The position numbers were made by a program, and so were the translations under genes. Below are positions 1-7,064 of a stretch of DNA of 64,000 bases, piece by piece. The DNA is from Leisingera methylohalidivorans DSM 14336 (GTDB lineage Bacteria > Pseudomonadota > Alphaproteobacteria > Rhodobacterales > Rhodobacteraceae): NCBI RefSeq assembly GCF_000511355.1, contig NC_023135.1, positions 770,371 through 834,370 of the forward strand, written 5' to 3'. Each line of letters starts with the position of its first letter. The first letter of the stretch is position 1. The notes below the pieces were generated by a model. The model searched no databases and was not told the origin of the DNA. It worked only from the letters and a program-made list of their open reading frames with translations.

Positions 1-2
1 AC

Positions 3-734
3 CAGAAGAACTCAAGCCAGGTGTCGCTGTTCGGCGAGGCGGGCGATGATCTGCCCGAACCGCGGCTGCCCTCGGTGCCGGACTGGCTGCCGGCCGAGCG
101 GCTGAGCGAGGAATTCAAGGCGATCGGCTTTTACCTGTCGGGCCATCCGCTGGACGACTACATGCCCGCGCTGAAGCGCAAGGACGTGCTGACGCTGGAC
201 GAGGTCACCGCCAAGGCCGAACGCGGGCCGTTCATGGCCAAGATGGCGGGCGTGGTGGCCGGGCGGCAGGAGCGCAAATCAGCCCGCGGCAACCGGTTTG
301 CCTTTGCCCAGCTGTCGGATCCGTCCGGTGCCTTTGAGGTGACGCTGTTTTCCGAAGTGCTGGAGAAGTCCCGCGAATTTCTGGAGACCGGCGCCAAGGT
401 GGTGATCACCGCCGAGGCAACAATGGAGAGCGACCAGCTGAAGCTGCTGGTGCGCTCGGTCGGGCCGGTCGACAGCGCGATTGCTGATGCGGGGCGCAGC
501 AGTTTGCGGGTTTATCTGAGCGAAGCCGCCGCGGTCGGCACCGTGGCGCAGGTGCTGGAAGACGCCAAATCCGCGGCCCGCAATGCCTCGCGCGGCGAAA
601 TCTATATGTATCTGCAGGACCCGGGCCTGCCCGGCGATGTGGAGATGGATCTGGGCCAGCCGTTCCCGATCAACCCGCAGATCAAGGGCGCGCTGAAGTC
701 GCTGGACGGGGTGCTGGACGTCGAGGAGATTTGA
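3..734 (+). CDS. dnaE: DNA polymerase III alpha subunit, C-terminal part (partial)
   Basis: The reading frame is open from the first bases of the window to a TGA at 732-734, so only the C-terminal ~243 residues of the replicative polymerase are present. The segment carries the hallmark GFYLSGHPLDDY stretch that follows the helix-hairpin-helix region in DnaE, then an OB-fold (nucleic-acid-binding) domain around FAFAQLSDPSGAFEVTLF, and the variable C-terminal tail ending LDVEEI. The catalytic PHP and palm domains lie upstream of the window. The gene is convergent with the SnoaL-like gene at 795. I see no lesion. Confidence 0.93.
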   Translation, partial: QKNSSQVSLFGEAGDDLPEPRLPSVPDWLPAERLSEEFKAIGFYLSGHPLDDYMPALKRKDVLTLDEVTAKAERGPFMAKMAGVVAGRQERKSARGNRFAFAQLSDPSGAFEVTLFSEVLEKSREFLETGAKVVITAEATMESDQLKLLVRSVGPVDSAIADAGRSSLRVYLSEAAAVGTVAQVLEDAKSAARNASRGEIYMYLQDPGLPGDVEMDLGQPFPINPQIKGALKSLDGVLDVEEI

Positions 735-794
735 GGGCGGGCGGCAGCGGTCGCCCTCAGGTCTTGCTTTCCGGCAAACGCGCTTCCCGGCAGG

Positions 795-1280
795 TTATTT
801 CCAGACCAGCTCCGCACCGCTGAGGCAGACGGGCAGGGTGTCGGGCGGCATTTGGCCCAGACCCTCGAACAGCTTGATGTAGTTCAGGCTGGAATGGATC
901 GCGGAAATCTTGCCGTCTTCGACCTTGAAAATCATCTGACCGTCGAAATCGAAGGGCGGGCGATACGGGTGGTTGGCGACATGCACGTCAAAACAGGTGA
1001 TGACCCAAGGCCCGGCCTCTTCGAACACGCGAAAGGTGAACTCCGGCGCGCCGCCCAGCAAGGCCTTCATCGTGCTGACGAAATCGGCGGCGATGAACTG
1101 CTTGCCCATCAGGTTGGACACCGGGCCGGTGGCCTCGGTTCCGTCTGAAAACATGTCCTGAAGAATGGTATCGTTGTCGCGATACCAGACCTCTTCATAC
1201 CAAAAGCGTACCAGCTCTGCGTTACTTGTCACTGCAGCCGTCCTATTCCGTGCATTTTTCGAACGAATATATTCGGGCAC
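795..1280 (-). CDS. SnoaL-like / NTF2-fold polyketide cyclase family protein
   Basis: This protein of up to 161 aa has the length and pattern of SnoaL-like NTF2-fold proteins: an N-terminal helix (ELVRFWYEEVWYRDN), a central segment with aromatic residues, and a C-terminal beta sheet containing FDGQMIFKVEDGKI. The substrate cannot be deduced. The start is uncertain: the ATG at 1280 gives 161 aa, while a GTG at 1232 (VTSNAELV) gives 145 aa and would leave the 12-bp palindrome at 1264-1275 in the leader. The gene stands alone, convergent with dnaE. Confidence 0.72.
   Translation of the reverse strand: MPEYIRSKNARNRTAAVTSNAELVRFWYEEVWYRDNDTILQDMFSDGTEATGPVSNLMGKQFIAADFVSTMKALLGGAPEFTFRVFEEAGPWVITCFDVHVANHPYRPPFDFDGQMIFKVEDGKISAIHSSLNYIKLFEGLGQMPPDTLPVCLSGAELVWK
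1264..1275. promoter_or_regulatory. 12-bp palindrome near the SnoaL-like gene start
   Basis: CGAATATATTCG is a perfect AT-cored inverted repeat in GC-rich surroundings. It sits 12 bp inside the longest SnoaL-like reading frame, or 32 bp upstream of the alternative GTG start. It could be an operator, but no regulator is linked to it. Confidence 0.25.
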
Positions 1281-1418
1281 AACCTTACGCCAAGGCCAAT
1301 TCCCCTCCAGCGTGCATTACCCTGCGGCAATTGCACGAGTTTTTTCTGCGCGCGCGGCGATAATCGCGGGCCCGGTAATCGCGATCGCGCGCACACCCGA
1401 ACGGACCCCGTCCGGGCT

Positions 1419-1613
1419 TCAGTAATGCGGCGGGCGTTCGTCGCCGAAGACCGCGCCGCCGGTGCTGTCCTGCTCGCGGGTGGCCTCGCGCTGCATCAGC
1501 ATGGCGACGCGGCGGGTCAGAGTGTCGATCTCCTGCTGCTGGCGGGCGATCACGTCGCTCATCTCCTCCACGCTGCGGGTCAGATGGGCGATTTGCTCTT
1601 CCAGATGCTGCAT
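1419..1613 (-). CDS. slyX: SlyX family protein
   Basis: This 64-aa protein begins MQHLEEQIAHLTRSVEEMSD and is an almost entirely heptad-patterned coiled coil ending in PPHY, the typical SlyX tail. A longer frame reaches 1736, but the ATG at 1613 has a good ribosome-binding site (AGGAGAC) just upstream and matches the normal SlyX length. The molecular role of SlyX is not well defined. The gene is divergent from hisS. Confidence 0.85.
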   Translation of the reverse strand: MQHLEEQIAHLTRSVEEMSDVIARQQQEIDTLTRRVAMLMQREATREQDSTGGAVFGDERPPHY

Positions 1614-1823
1614 GGGGTGTCTCCTAGGTTCTGGCCTGCCTGATACAGAAGCTAACGCAGATTGCAAGGAAACGCCCGTCCCGCGCCCCTCGGGGCAAGC
1701 GCTGCCCTGCGGGCTTTGTTTTCCCTCTTGCGTCACTCCGCGCCGCGGCTCCTTCTTGCTGTTGCGGCCTGCTTCCGCTAGACCGCCGGGCGAGTGAAAC
1801 CGCTACCCGTGAGGAGGCCTCAG

Positions 1824-3311
1824 ATGGCCAAAGTGAAGAAACAGCCCCGCCCCAAGGCGCAAACGCCCAAGGGGTTCCGTGACTATTTCGGTGCGGAGGT
1901 GACCCAGCGCAGCGAGATGCTGCGGGCCATCGCGGGTGTGTATCATCATTACGGCTTCGAGGCGCTGGAGTCGGCGGCGGTGGAAACCGTCGAGGCGCTG
2001 GGCAAGTTCCTGCCCGATGTCGACCGCCCCAATGAGGGCGTGTTTGCCTGGCAGGAGTCCGAGGACGACGGGAACGGCGACTGGATGGCGCTGCGTTATG
2101 ACCTGACCGCGCCTTTGGCGCGGGTCTATGCCCAGCACCGCAATGTTCTGCCGACGCCCTACCGCCGCTATGCGATGGGGCCGGTCTGGCGCAATGAAAA
2201 ACCGGGGCCGGGCCGCTTCCGCCAGTTTTATCAGTGTGATGCGGATACCGTGGGCACCGCCTCGATGGCGGCTGACGCCGAAATCTGCGCGATGCTGTCG
2301 GACACGCTGGAGACCGTTGGCATTCCGCGCGGCGACTATCTGGTGCGGGTCAACAACCGCAAGGTTCTGAACGGCGTGCTGGAGGTCATGGGCCTTGGCG
2401 CCGATGATGCCAAGCGCGACGACGTGCTGCGCACCATCGACAAGTTCGACAAGGTGGGCGAAGCGGGCGTGCGCGAGCTTTTGACCAAGGGGCGGCTGGA
2501 TGCCTCCGGCGCCTATATCGACGGGGTGGGCCTCAGCGACGATCAGGCCGCGCCGGTGCTGGCATTCCTGACCTCCAAGGCGGCGGAGGCGGCGGGCACC
2601 ATTGCCAATCTGCGCGCTGCGGTGGGCGACAGTGCGGTCGGCCAGGAGGGCATCGCCGAGCTGGAGCAGATCGGCGAACTGCTGACTGCGGGCGGCTATG
2701 GCAAGGACCGGATCGAGATCGACCCGTCGGTGGTGCGCGGGCTTGGCTATTACACCGGGCCGGTGTTCGAGGCGGAGCTGACCTTTGAGATCCTGGATGA
2801 GAAGGGCCGCAAGCGGCAGTTCGGCTCGGTCGCGGGCGGCGGGCGCTATGACGGTCTGGTGAAACGCTTCACCGGGCAGGAGGTGCCTGCGGTGGGGGTG
2901 TCGATCGGCGTCGACCGTCTGCTGGCGGCGCTGCATGCCAAGGGGCGGCTGACCGCCGAGGCGGCCGGCCCTGTGGTGGTCACGGTGATGGACCGCGCCC
3001 GGATGGCGGATTACCAGGCGATGGTGGCGGAGCTGCGCAATGCGGGCATCCGGGCCGAGGTTTACCTGGGCAATCCCAAGAACTTTGGCAACCAGCTGAA
3101 ATATGCGGATAAGCGGAATTCGCCGGTGGCGGTGATCGAAGGCGGCGACGAGAAGGCGGGCGGTGTGGTGCAGATCAAGGACCTGATCCTGGGCGCCAGA
3201 ATTGCCGAAAGCGCCACATTGGAAGAATGGAAAGAACGCCCCAGCCAGTTTGAAGTGCCGCGCACCGAACTGGTCGCCAAGGTGCGTGAAATCCTGGACG
3301 GGCAGGGCTGA
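1824..3311 (+). CDS. hisS: Histidyl-tRNA synthetase
   Basis: Class II aminoacyl-tRNA synthetase of 495 aa that charges tRNA-His. Visible features are PKGFRDYFG at the N-terminus, the motif-2 region ([22 protein letters not shown]), the histidine-specific [11 protein letters not shown] segment, GGGRYDGL, and a C-terminal anticodon-binding domain from about residue 380. The start at MAKVKK is preferred over the upstream in-frame ATG at 1794 because GAGGAGG lies just upstream. It is longer than the ~430 aa E. coli enzyme, as is common in alphaproteobacteria. hisZ starts 2 bp after its stop, so the two are probably co-transcribed. Confidence 0.95.
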   Translation: MAKVKKQPRPKAQTPKGFRDYFGAEVTQRSEMLRAIAGVYHHYGFEALESAAVETVEALGKFLPDVDRPNEGVFAWQESEDDGNGDWMALRYDLTAPLARVYAQHRNVLPTPYRRYAMGPVWRNEKPGPGRFRQFYQCDADTVGTASMAADAEICAMLSDTLETVGIPRGDYLVRVNNRKVLNGVLEVMGLGADDAKRDDVLRTIDKFDKVGEAGVRELLTKGRLDASGAYIDGVGLSDDQAAPVLAFLTSKAAEAAGTIANLRAAVGDSAVGQEGIAELEQIGELLTAGGYGKDRIEIDPSVVRGLGYYTGPVFEAELTFEILDEKGRKRQFGSVAGGGRYDGLVKRFTGQEVPAVGVSIGVDRLLAALHAKGRLTAEAAGPVVVTVMDRARMADYQAMVAELRNAGIRAEVYLGNPKNFGNQLKYADKRNSPVAVIEGGDEKAGGVVQIKDLILGARIAESATLEEWKERPSQFEVPRTELVAKVREILDGQG

Positions 3312-3313
3312 TC

Positions 3314-4402
3314 ATGGCTGCGCAATCGCAAATTCAGGCCCGCGCCGCACAGCTGCGGGTCCGCTTTGAAGCCGCAGGCGCGCAGGTGGTGGATACACCG
3401 CTGCTGCAGCCGGCCGGCACGTTGCTGGATCTTTACGGCGAGGACATCCGGGCGCGTGCCTATGTGACCTCAGATGCGCTGCACGGCGAGCAGATGCTGC
3501 GCCCGGATTTCACCGTGCCGGTGGTGGAGGCGCATATGCGTCACGGCGCCGAGCCTGCGCGCTATACCTATTCCGGCGAAGTGTTCCGGCGGCAGGAGAT
3601 CGACCCGGACCGGCCCAATGAATATCTGCAGGTCGGATACGAGGTGTTTGAGCGCAATGATGCAGCGGCGGCGGATGCCGAGGTGTTTGCGCTGTTTGCG
3701 CTGCAGGTGCGCGGGCTGCCCCTGCGGGCGGCAACCGGCGATATCGGCATTCTGATGGCCGCCGTGCAAGGGCTGAACACCACGGAGAAGCGCAAGGCGG
3801 CGCTGATGCGCCATATCTGGCGGCCGCGCCGGTTCCGGGCTTTGCTGGACCGGTTTGCAGGCCGGGTGCCGGTGCCGGAGAGCCGCCGGAAGCTGCTGGA
3901 AACCGAGGGCGACCTGACCGGCTCGGCGGTGGAACTGGGCAAACGCCGTGCCGCCGAGGTGCAGGCGCGGGTGGAGGCGCTGCGCGAGGATGCCAAATCG
4001 CCGCCGATTGCCGAGCATGAGCTGCTGGCGCTGGAGGCGCTGATGGCGGTGCGGGAAACGGTGCATTTTGCCACCGAACAGATGCGCGACATTGCGGTGG
4101 ATCTGCCGCAGATCAACCCGGCGCTGGACCGGCTCGATGCACGCACCGCGGCGATGAGGGCGCGCGGTGTGGATGTCGAGAACCTTGATTTCGAGGCCTC
4201 CTACGGGCGCACGTCGATGGAATATTATGATGGGTTTGTGTTCGGCTTCTATGCCGAGGCGCGTCCGGATCTGCCGCCGATCGCCAGCGGCGGGCGTTAT
4301 GATGCGCTGACCCGGCGGCTGGGGGACGGCGCGGAGATCCCGGCGGTGGGCGGTGTGCTGCGCCCCGATTTGATGCTGCAGCTTGAGGAGGCCCGCGGAT
4401 GA
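3314..4402 (+). CDS. hisZ: ATP phosphoribosyltransferase regulatory subunit
   Basis: HisZ is a catalytically inactive HisRS paralogue that forms a complex with short-form HisG and confers histidine feedback. The 362-aa protein keeps the class II catalytic-core look (EVFRRQEIDPDRPNEYLQVGYE, SYGRTSMEYYDGFVFGFY, IASGGRYDALTRRLG) but lacks the anticodon-binding domain of the hisS product next door. Its stop overlaps the hisG start by 4 bp (ATGA), which implies translational coupling. Confidence 0.93.
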   Translation: MAAQSQIQARAAQLRVRFEAAGAQVVDTPLLQPAGTLLDLYGEDIRARAYVTSDALHGEQMLRPDFTVPVVEAHMRHGAEPARYTYSGEVFRRQEIDPDRPNEYLQVGYEVFERNDAAAADAEVFALFALQVRGLPLRAATGDIGILMAAVQGLNTTEKRKAALMRHIWRPRRFRALLDRFAGRVPVPESRRKLLETEGDLTGSAVELGKRRAAEVQARVEALREDAKSPPIAEHELLALEALMAVRETVHFATEQMRDIAVDLPQINPALDRLDARTAAMRARGVDVENLDFEASYGRTSMEYYDGFVFGFYAEARPDLPPIASGGRYDALTRRLGDGAEIPAVGGVLRPDLMLQLEEARG

Positions 4403-5097
4403 GTCTGAAGCTGGGGGTGCCGTCCAAGGGGCGGCTGATGGAAAAGACCTTTGACTGGTTTGCCAAACGCGGCGTGACGCTGTCGCGCACGGGCTCCGAC
4501 CGGGAATATGCCGGTGCGGTCGAGGGGGTTGCGAACATGGAGCTGGTGCTGCTGTCGGCGGGGGAAATCCCGCGAGAGCTGGCGGCAGGGCGGATCCATC
4601 TGGGCGTCACCGGCACCGATCTGGTGCAGGAGAAGCTGCCGCGGTTCGAACAGCAGGTTGAAAGCCTGGCCAAACTGGGCTTCGGCCATGCCGACCTGAT
4701 CCTGGCAGTGCCGCAGTTCTGGCTTGATGTGGACACGCTGGACGATTTGGATGCGGCGGCTTCGGCCTTCCGCGCACAGCACGGTCACCGTTTGCGGATT
4801 GCCACCAAATACCACCGGCTGGTGCGGGAATTCCTGACCGATGCCGGGGTTGCGGATTACCAGCTGGTGGACAGCCAGGGGGCAACCGAAGGCACGGTGA
4901 AGAACGAGACCGCCGAGATGGTGGCCGACATCACCTCGACCGGCGAGACGCTGCGGGCCAACCACCTGAAGCTGCTGGCAGACGGGCTGGTGCTGAAATC
5001 CCAGGCGACGCTGTGGCGCAGCCGGGTGGCGAAATACCGGCCGGACGAGAAGGCGGCGCTGAACACGCTGCTGGATCTGATGGAAGGCCGCAAGTAG
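4399..5097 (+). CDS. hisG: ATP phosphoribosyltransferase, short form
   Basis: First enzyme of histidine biosynthesis, joining ATP and PRPP to give phosphoribosyl-ATP. At 232 aa it is the short form, which lacks the regulatory domain and needs HisZ. Visible motifs include KLGVPSKGRLMEKT at the start, the G-I-H-LGVTGTDLV segment, and the PRPP-binding region VDSQGATEGTVK. It is the last gene of hisS-hisZ-hisG. No other his genes lie nearby. Confidence 0.95.
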   Translation: MSLKLGVPSKGRLMEKTFDWFAKRGVTLSRTGSDREYAGAVEGVANMELVLLSAGEIPRELAAGRIHLGVTGTDLVQEKLPRFEQQVESLAKLGFGHADLILAVPQFWLDVDTLDDLDAAASAFRAQHGHRLRIATKYHRLVREFLTDAGVADYQLVDSQGATEGTVKNETAEMVADITSTGETLRANHLKLLADGLVLKSQATLWRSRVAKYRPDEKAALNTLLDLMEGRK

Positions 5098-5219
5098 GCG
5101 CCTGACCGCCGGTTCTCCGGAGCAAGAGCTTTCCGGGCGTCCTTTTCGGGGCGTCCGGGTTTCAATTCTGTTCCTGAGCCTTAGCTGGGGTGGATACACT
5201 CCAACTGAAAGGACAGGCT

Positions 5220-5897
5220 ATGAAAATTCTTATGGTTTTGACGTCGCACGACCAGCTGGGGGACACCGGGGAAAAGACCGGTTTCTGGCTGGAGGAGTTC
5301 GCCGCGCCCTACTATGTGCTGCGCGATGCCGGTGCGGAGCTCATCCTGGCCTCGCCCAAGGGCGGCCAGCCGCCGCTGGATCCGAAATCGGATTCCGAAG
5401 ATGCCCAGACCGATGCCACCCGCCGCTTCAAGCAGGATGCGGACGCGCAGCAGGCGCTGGCCAGCACCGTGAAACTGTCCGCTGTTGATGCCGGCCGGTT
5501 CGATGCGGTCTTCTATCCCGGCGGCCATGGCCCGCTGTGGGATCTGGCCGAGGATCCCGAAAGCCGCAAGATCCTGGAAAGCTTTGCCGCCGCGGACAGG
5601 CCGATCGGGGCGGTCTGCCATGCCCCGGGCGTGTTCCGGCACGTGACCGGCAGCGATGGCGCACCGCTGGTCAAGGGCCGCCGCGTGACCGGCTTTACCA
5701 ATGGCGAGGAAGAGGGCGTGGGCCTGACCGATGTGGTGCCCTTCCTGGTCGAGGACATGCTAAAGGAAAAGGGCGCGGACTACCGCAAGGGCGATGACTG
5801 GGCCTCTTACGTGGAGGTCGACGGCACGCTGGTCACCGGCCAGAACCCGGCCTCGTCTGAGGCCGCCGCCAAGGCGTTGCTGGCGCTGCTGAAGTGA
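5220..5897 (+). CDS. DJ-1/PfpI family protein (class I glutamine amidotransferase-like)
   Basis: This 225-aa protein belongs to the DJ-1/PfpI superfamily, Hsp31-like branch, whose members include glyoxalase III and chaperone or deglycase enzymes. The nucleophile elbow is GAVCHAPG with Cys133-His134. An acidic partner lies in LEEF (Glu25/Glu26), and YPGGHG (residues 99-104) is the conserved glycine loop. The start at 5220 is preceded by AAGGA; the in-frame ATG at 5190 lacks a ribosome-binding site. Substrate unknown. Confidence 0.88.
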   Translation: MKILMVLTSHDQLGDTGEKTGFWLEEFAAPYYVLRDAGAELILASPKGGQPPLDPKSDSEDAQTDATRRFKQDADAQQALASTVKLSAVDAGRFDAVFYPGGHGPLWDLAEDPESRKILESFAAADRPIGAVCHAPGVFRHVTGSDGAPLVKGRRVTGFTNGEEEGVGLTDVVPFLVEDMLKEKGADYRKGDDWASYVEVDGTLVTGQNPASSEAAAKALLALLK

Positions 5898-5912
5898 TCT
5901 GAGACGGTGCTG

Positions 5913-5940
5913 CAGGGCAGGCGGATCGCCGTCTGCCCTG
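5913..5940. terminator. Hairpin between convergent genes
   Basis: CAGGGCAGGCGG pairs with CCGTCTGCCCTG across an ATCG loop: a 12-bp stem with one G-T wobble. It lies between the convergent PfpI-like and DUF1489 genes and probably terminates both, although a long T tract is missing. Confidence 0.55.
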
Positions 5941-5974
5941 GCGGCTGCGGCCGGAAACGGGGCTGGGCGTGGCC

Positions 5975-6406
5975 TCAGATCACACCGATTTCCGCCAGCG
6001 CCTGCGAAAGCTCCAGCGGCAGCGGCTCTTCCTGGCTTTTGCCGGCGGGCAGATCGGCGGGGGAGTCTTCGGTGTTCAGATAGCGCCAGCCCTGGAACGG
6101 CCGTTTCGGTGCAGTATGGGTCCGGTGCAGTTCCGGGTCCAGTATGATGGCGCAGCGGCGGATGCCGTCTTCGCCGGTGGCCTCATCCATGCGCAGGATG
6201 CGCTGGCGGCATTGGATCAGCCCTTTGATCACCCAGTAGATCGAGCCGCCGTTGAGAATCTCCGCCTCGCGCTTGGGCCACATGCGGGTGACGTGGCGGG
6301 GCAGGCCTTCGGGCAGCTCGCGGCGGCGCATCTCCTGCCAGGCCATCAGGCTTTCGACGCTTTCGGTGCCGACCGAGAGCTTCACAAGGTTCACACGCTT
6401 ATCCAC
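5975..6406 (-). CDS. DUF1489 family protein
   Basis: This 143-aa protein matches the alphaproteobacterial DUF1489 pattern: an N-terminal VNLVKLSVGTESVESL, then RHVTRMWPKR, GGSIYWVIKG and IRRCAIILDPELHRT. Function is unknown. It starts with GTG at 6406, with GGGGAA just upstream; a second GTG (NLVKL) four codons on is possible. The start codon falls inside a perfect DnaA box (6399-6407), so the 5' end of this gene is part of the duplicated nrdJ-type control region. Confidence 0.85.
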   Translation of the reverse strand: MDKRVNLVKLSVGTESVESLMAWQEMRRRELPEGLPRHVTRMWPKREAEILNGGSIYWVIKGLIQCRQRILRMDEATGEDGIRRCAIILDPELHRTHTAPKRPFQGWRYLNTEDSPADLPAGKSQEEPLPLELSQALAEIGVI

Positions 6407-6529
6407 AGGTTCCCCACAGAGTCGTCCAGAGCAGTCCGCTTATATAGTAGTTTGAGGCAGCTTAACTGCAAGGTCTTGTGGTACACTCGGTAATAATTTC
6501 TCAAGCAAGTGCGTTTTGGGCGTTGAGGC
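6399..6529 (+). promoter_or_regulatory. Duplicated nrd-type control region, copy A
   Basis: This copy has a perfect DnaA box TTATCCACA (6399-6407), the shared ACAGAGTCGTCCAGAGC segment, an AT-rich TTATATAGTAG element, and then a 62-bp stretch (6468-6529) identical to copy B. The paired elements (TATATAG and TTGTGGTACACT) are spaced roughly three helical turns apart, which is suggestive of NrdR boxes. It lies upstream of the small ORF at 6593. Confidence 0.6.
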
Positions 6530-6592
6530 ACCGGGGTGGCCTGTATTATCGAGATTGCCACCCAAGACGGGATCCCTAGCCAAGGAGCTGAA

Positions 6593-6805
6593 ATGGATAA
6601 GTGTCAGGAAGATACTACGCTAAAGGCGAGCGGTCGATGCCGCGCCCTGAGCGTTCAAGGAGACCGAAGCACGGTATTGTTGATCGCTTTACTCCACTAT
6701 CTCAGTCGACCTTTGTCATTTCTAGTTATGGCCTTTGTCTTCTACTTTTTTAAGTGGCTTGGCGGACCCGCCAGCTTAGAATTCCTGTTGCCGTTCGGTG
6801 ATTAG
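6593..6805 (+). CDS. Small putative membrane protein
   Basis: This 70-aa ORF starts at ATG 6593 with AGGAGC 7-8 bp upstream. It has a charged Cys-containing N-terminus (MDKCQEDTTLK) and one strongly hydrophobic segment at about residues 40-60 (FLVMAFVFYFFKWLGG). A 4-bp spacer then a hairpin-like inverted repeat follow the stop. I recognise no family. It sits exactly between the two copies of the nrdJ control region, so it would be expressed like nrdJ if copy A is functional. It could also be a chance ORF. Confidence 0.45.
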   Translation: MDKCQEDTTLKASGRCRALSVQGDRSTVLLIALLHYLSRPLSFLVMAFVFYFFKWLGGPASLEFLLPFGD

Positions 6806-6806
6806 G

Positions 6807-6834
6807 AACTCCCGTAACACGTCTGCGGGAGTTT
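6807..6834 (+). terminator. Hairpin after the small membrane ORF
   Basis: AACTCCCG (6807-6814) and CGGGAGTT (6826-6833) form a perfect 8-bp stem with an 11-nt loop and a short TTT at the 3' side. It starts right after the TAG at 6803-6805. Confidence 0.5.
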
Positions 6835-6866
6835 GGCGCATATCCGTTAGAGTCTTTGCACACAGG

Positions 6867-6986
6867 TTATCCACAGAGTCGTCCAGAGCGATACCCTCAT
6901 ATAGTGCTTCAGCCGTTTGCGCCAGCAAGGTCTTGTGGTACACTCGGTAATAATTTCTCAAGCAAGTGCGTTTTGGGCGTTGAGGC
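6867..6986 (+). promoter_or_regulatory. Duplicated nrd-type control region, copy B (nrdJ promoter)
   Basis: This copy carries a perfect DnaA box TTATCCACA (6867-6875), the ACAGAGTCGTCCAGAGC segment, a CATATAGTGC element, and the 62-bp core (6925-6986) identical to copy A. DnaA boxes and NrdR boxes are known controls of ribonucleotide reductase genes. The NrdR assignment here is inference from the half-site look and ~31-bp spacing. nrdJ begins 79 bp downstream. Confidence 0.6.
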
Positions 6987-7064
6987 GATGGCGTGGCCTG
7001 TAGTATCGAAGCCGCCACTCACAACGTCGCATTTGCGCTGCCACCGACTCGAAGGAACCGCCAT

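Noticed and set aside
1803..2936. Long minus-strand ORF opposite hisS
   Set aside because: Shadow frame of a well-identified gene.
6776..7018. 80-codon minus-strand ORF across the nrdJ promoter region
   Set aside because: It runs through the terminator hairpin, DnaA box and duplicated core, and has no ribosome-binding site or family look.
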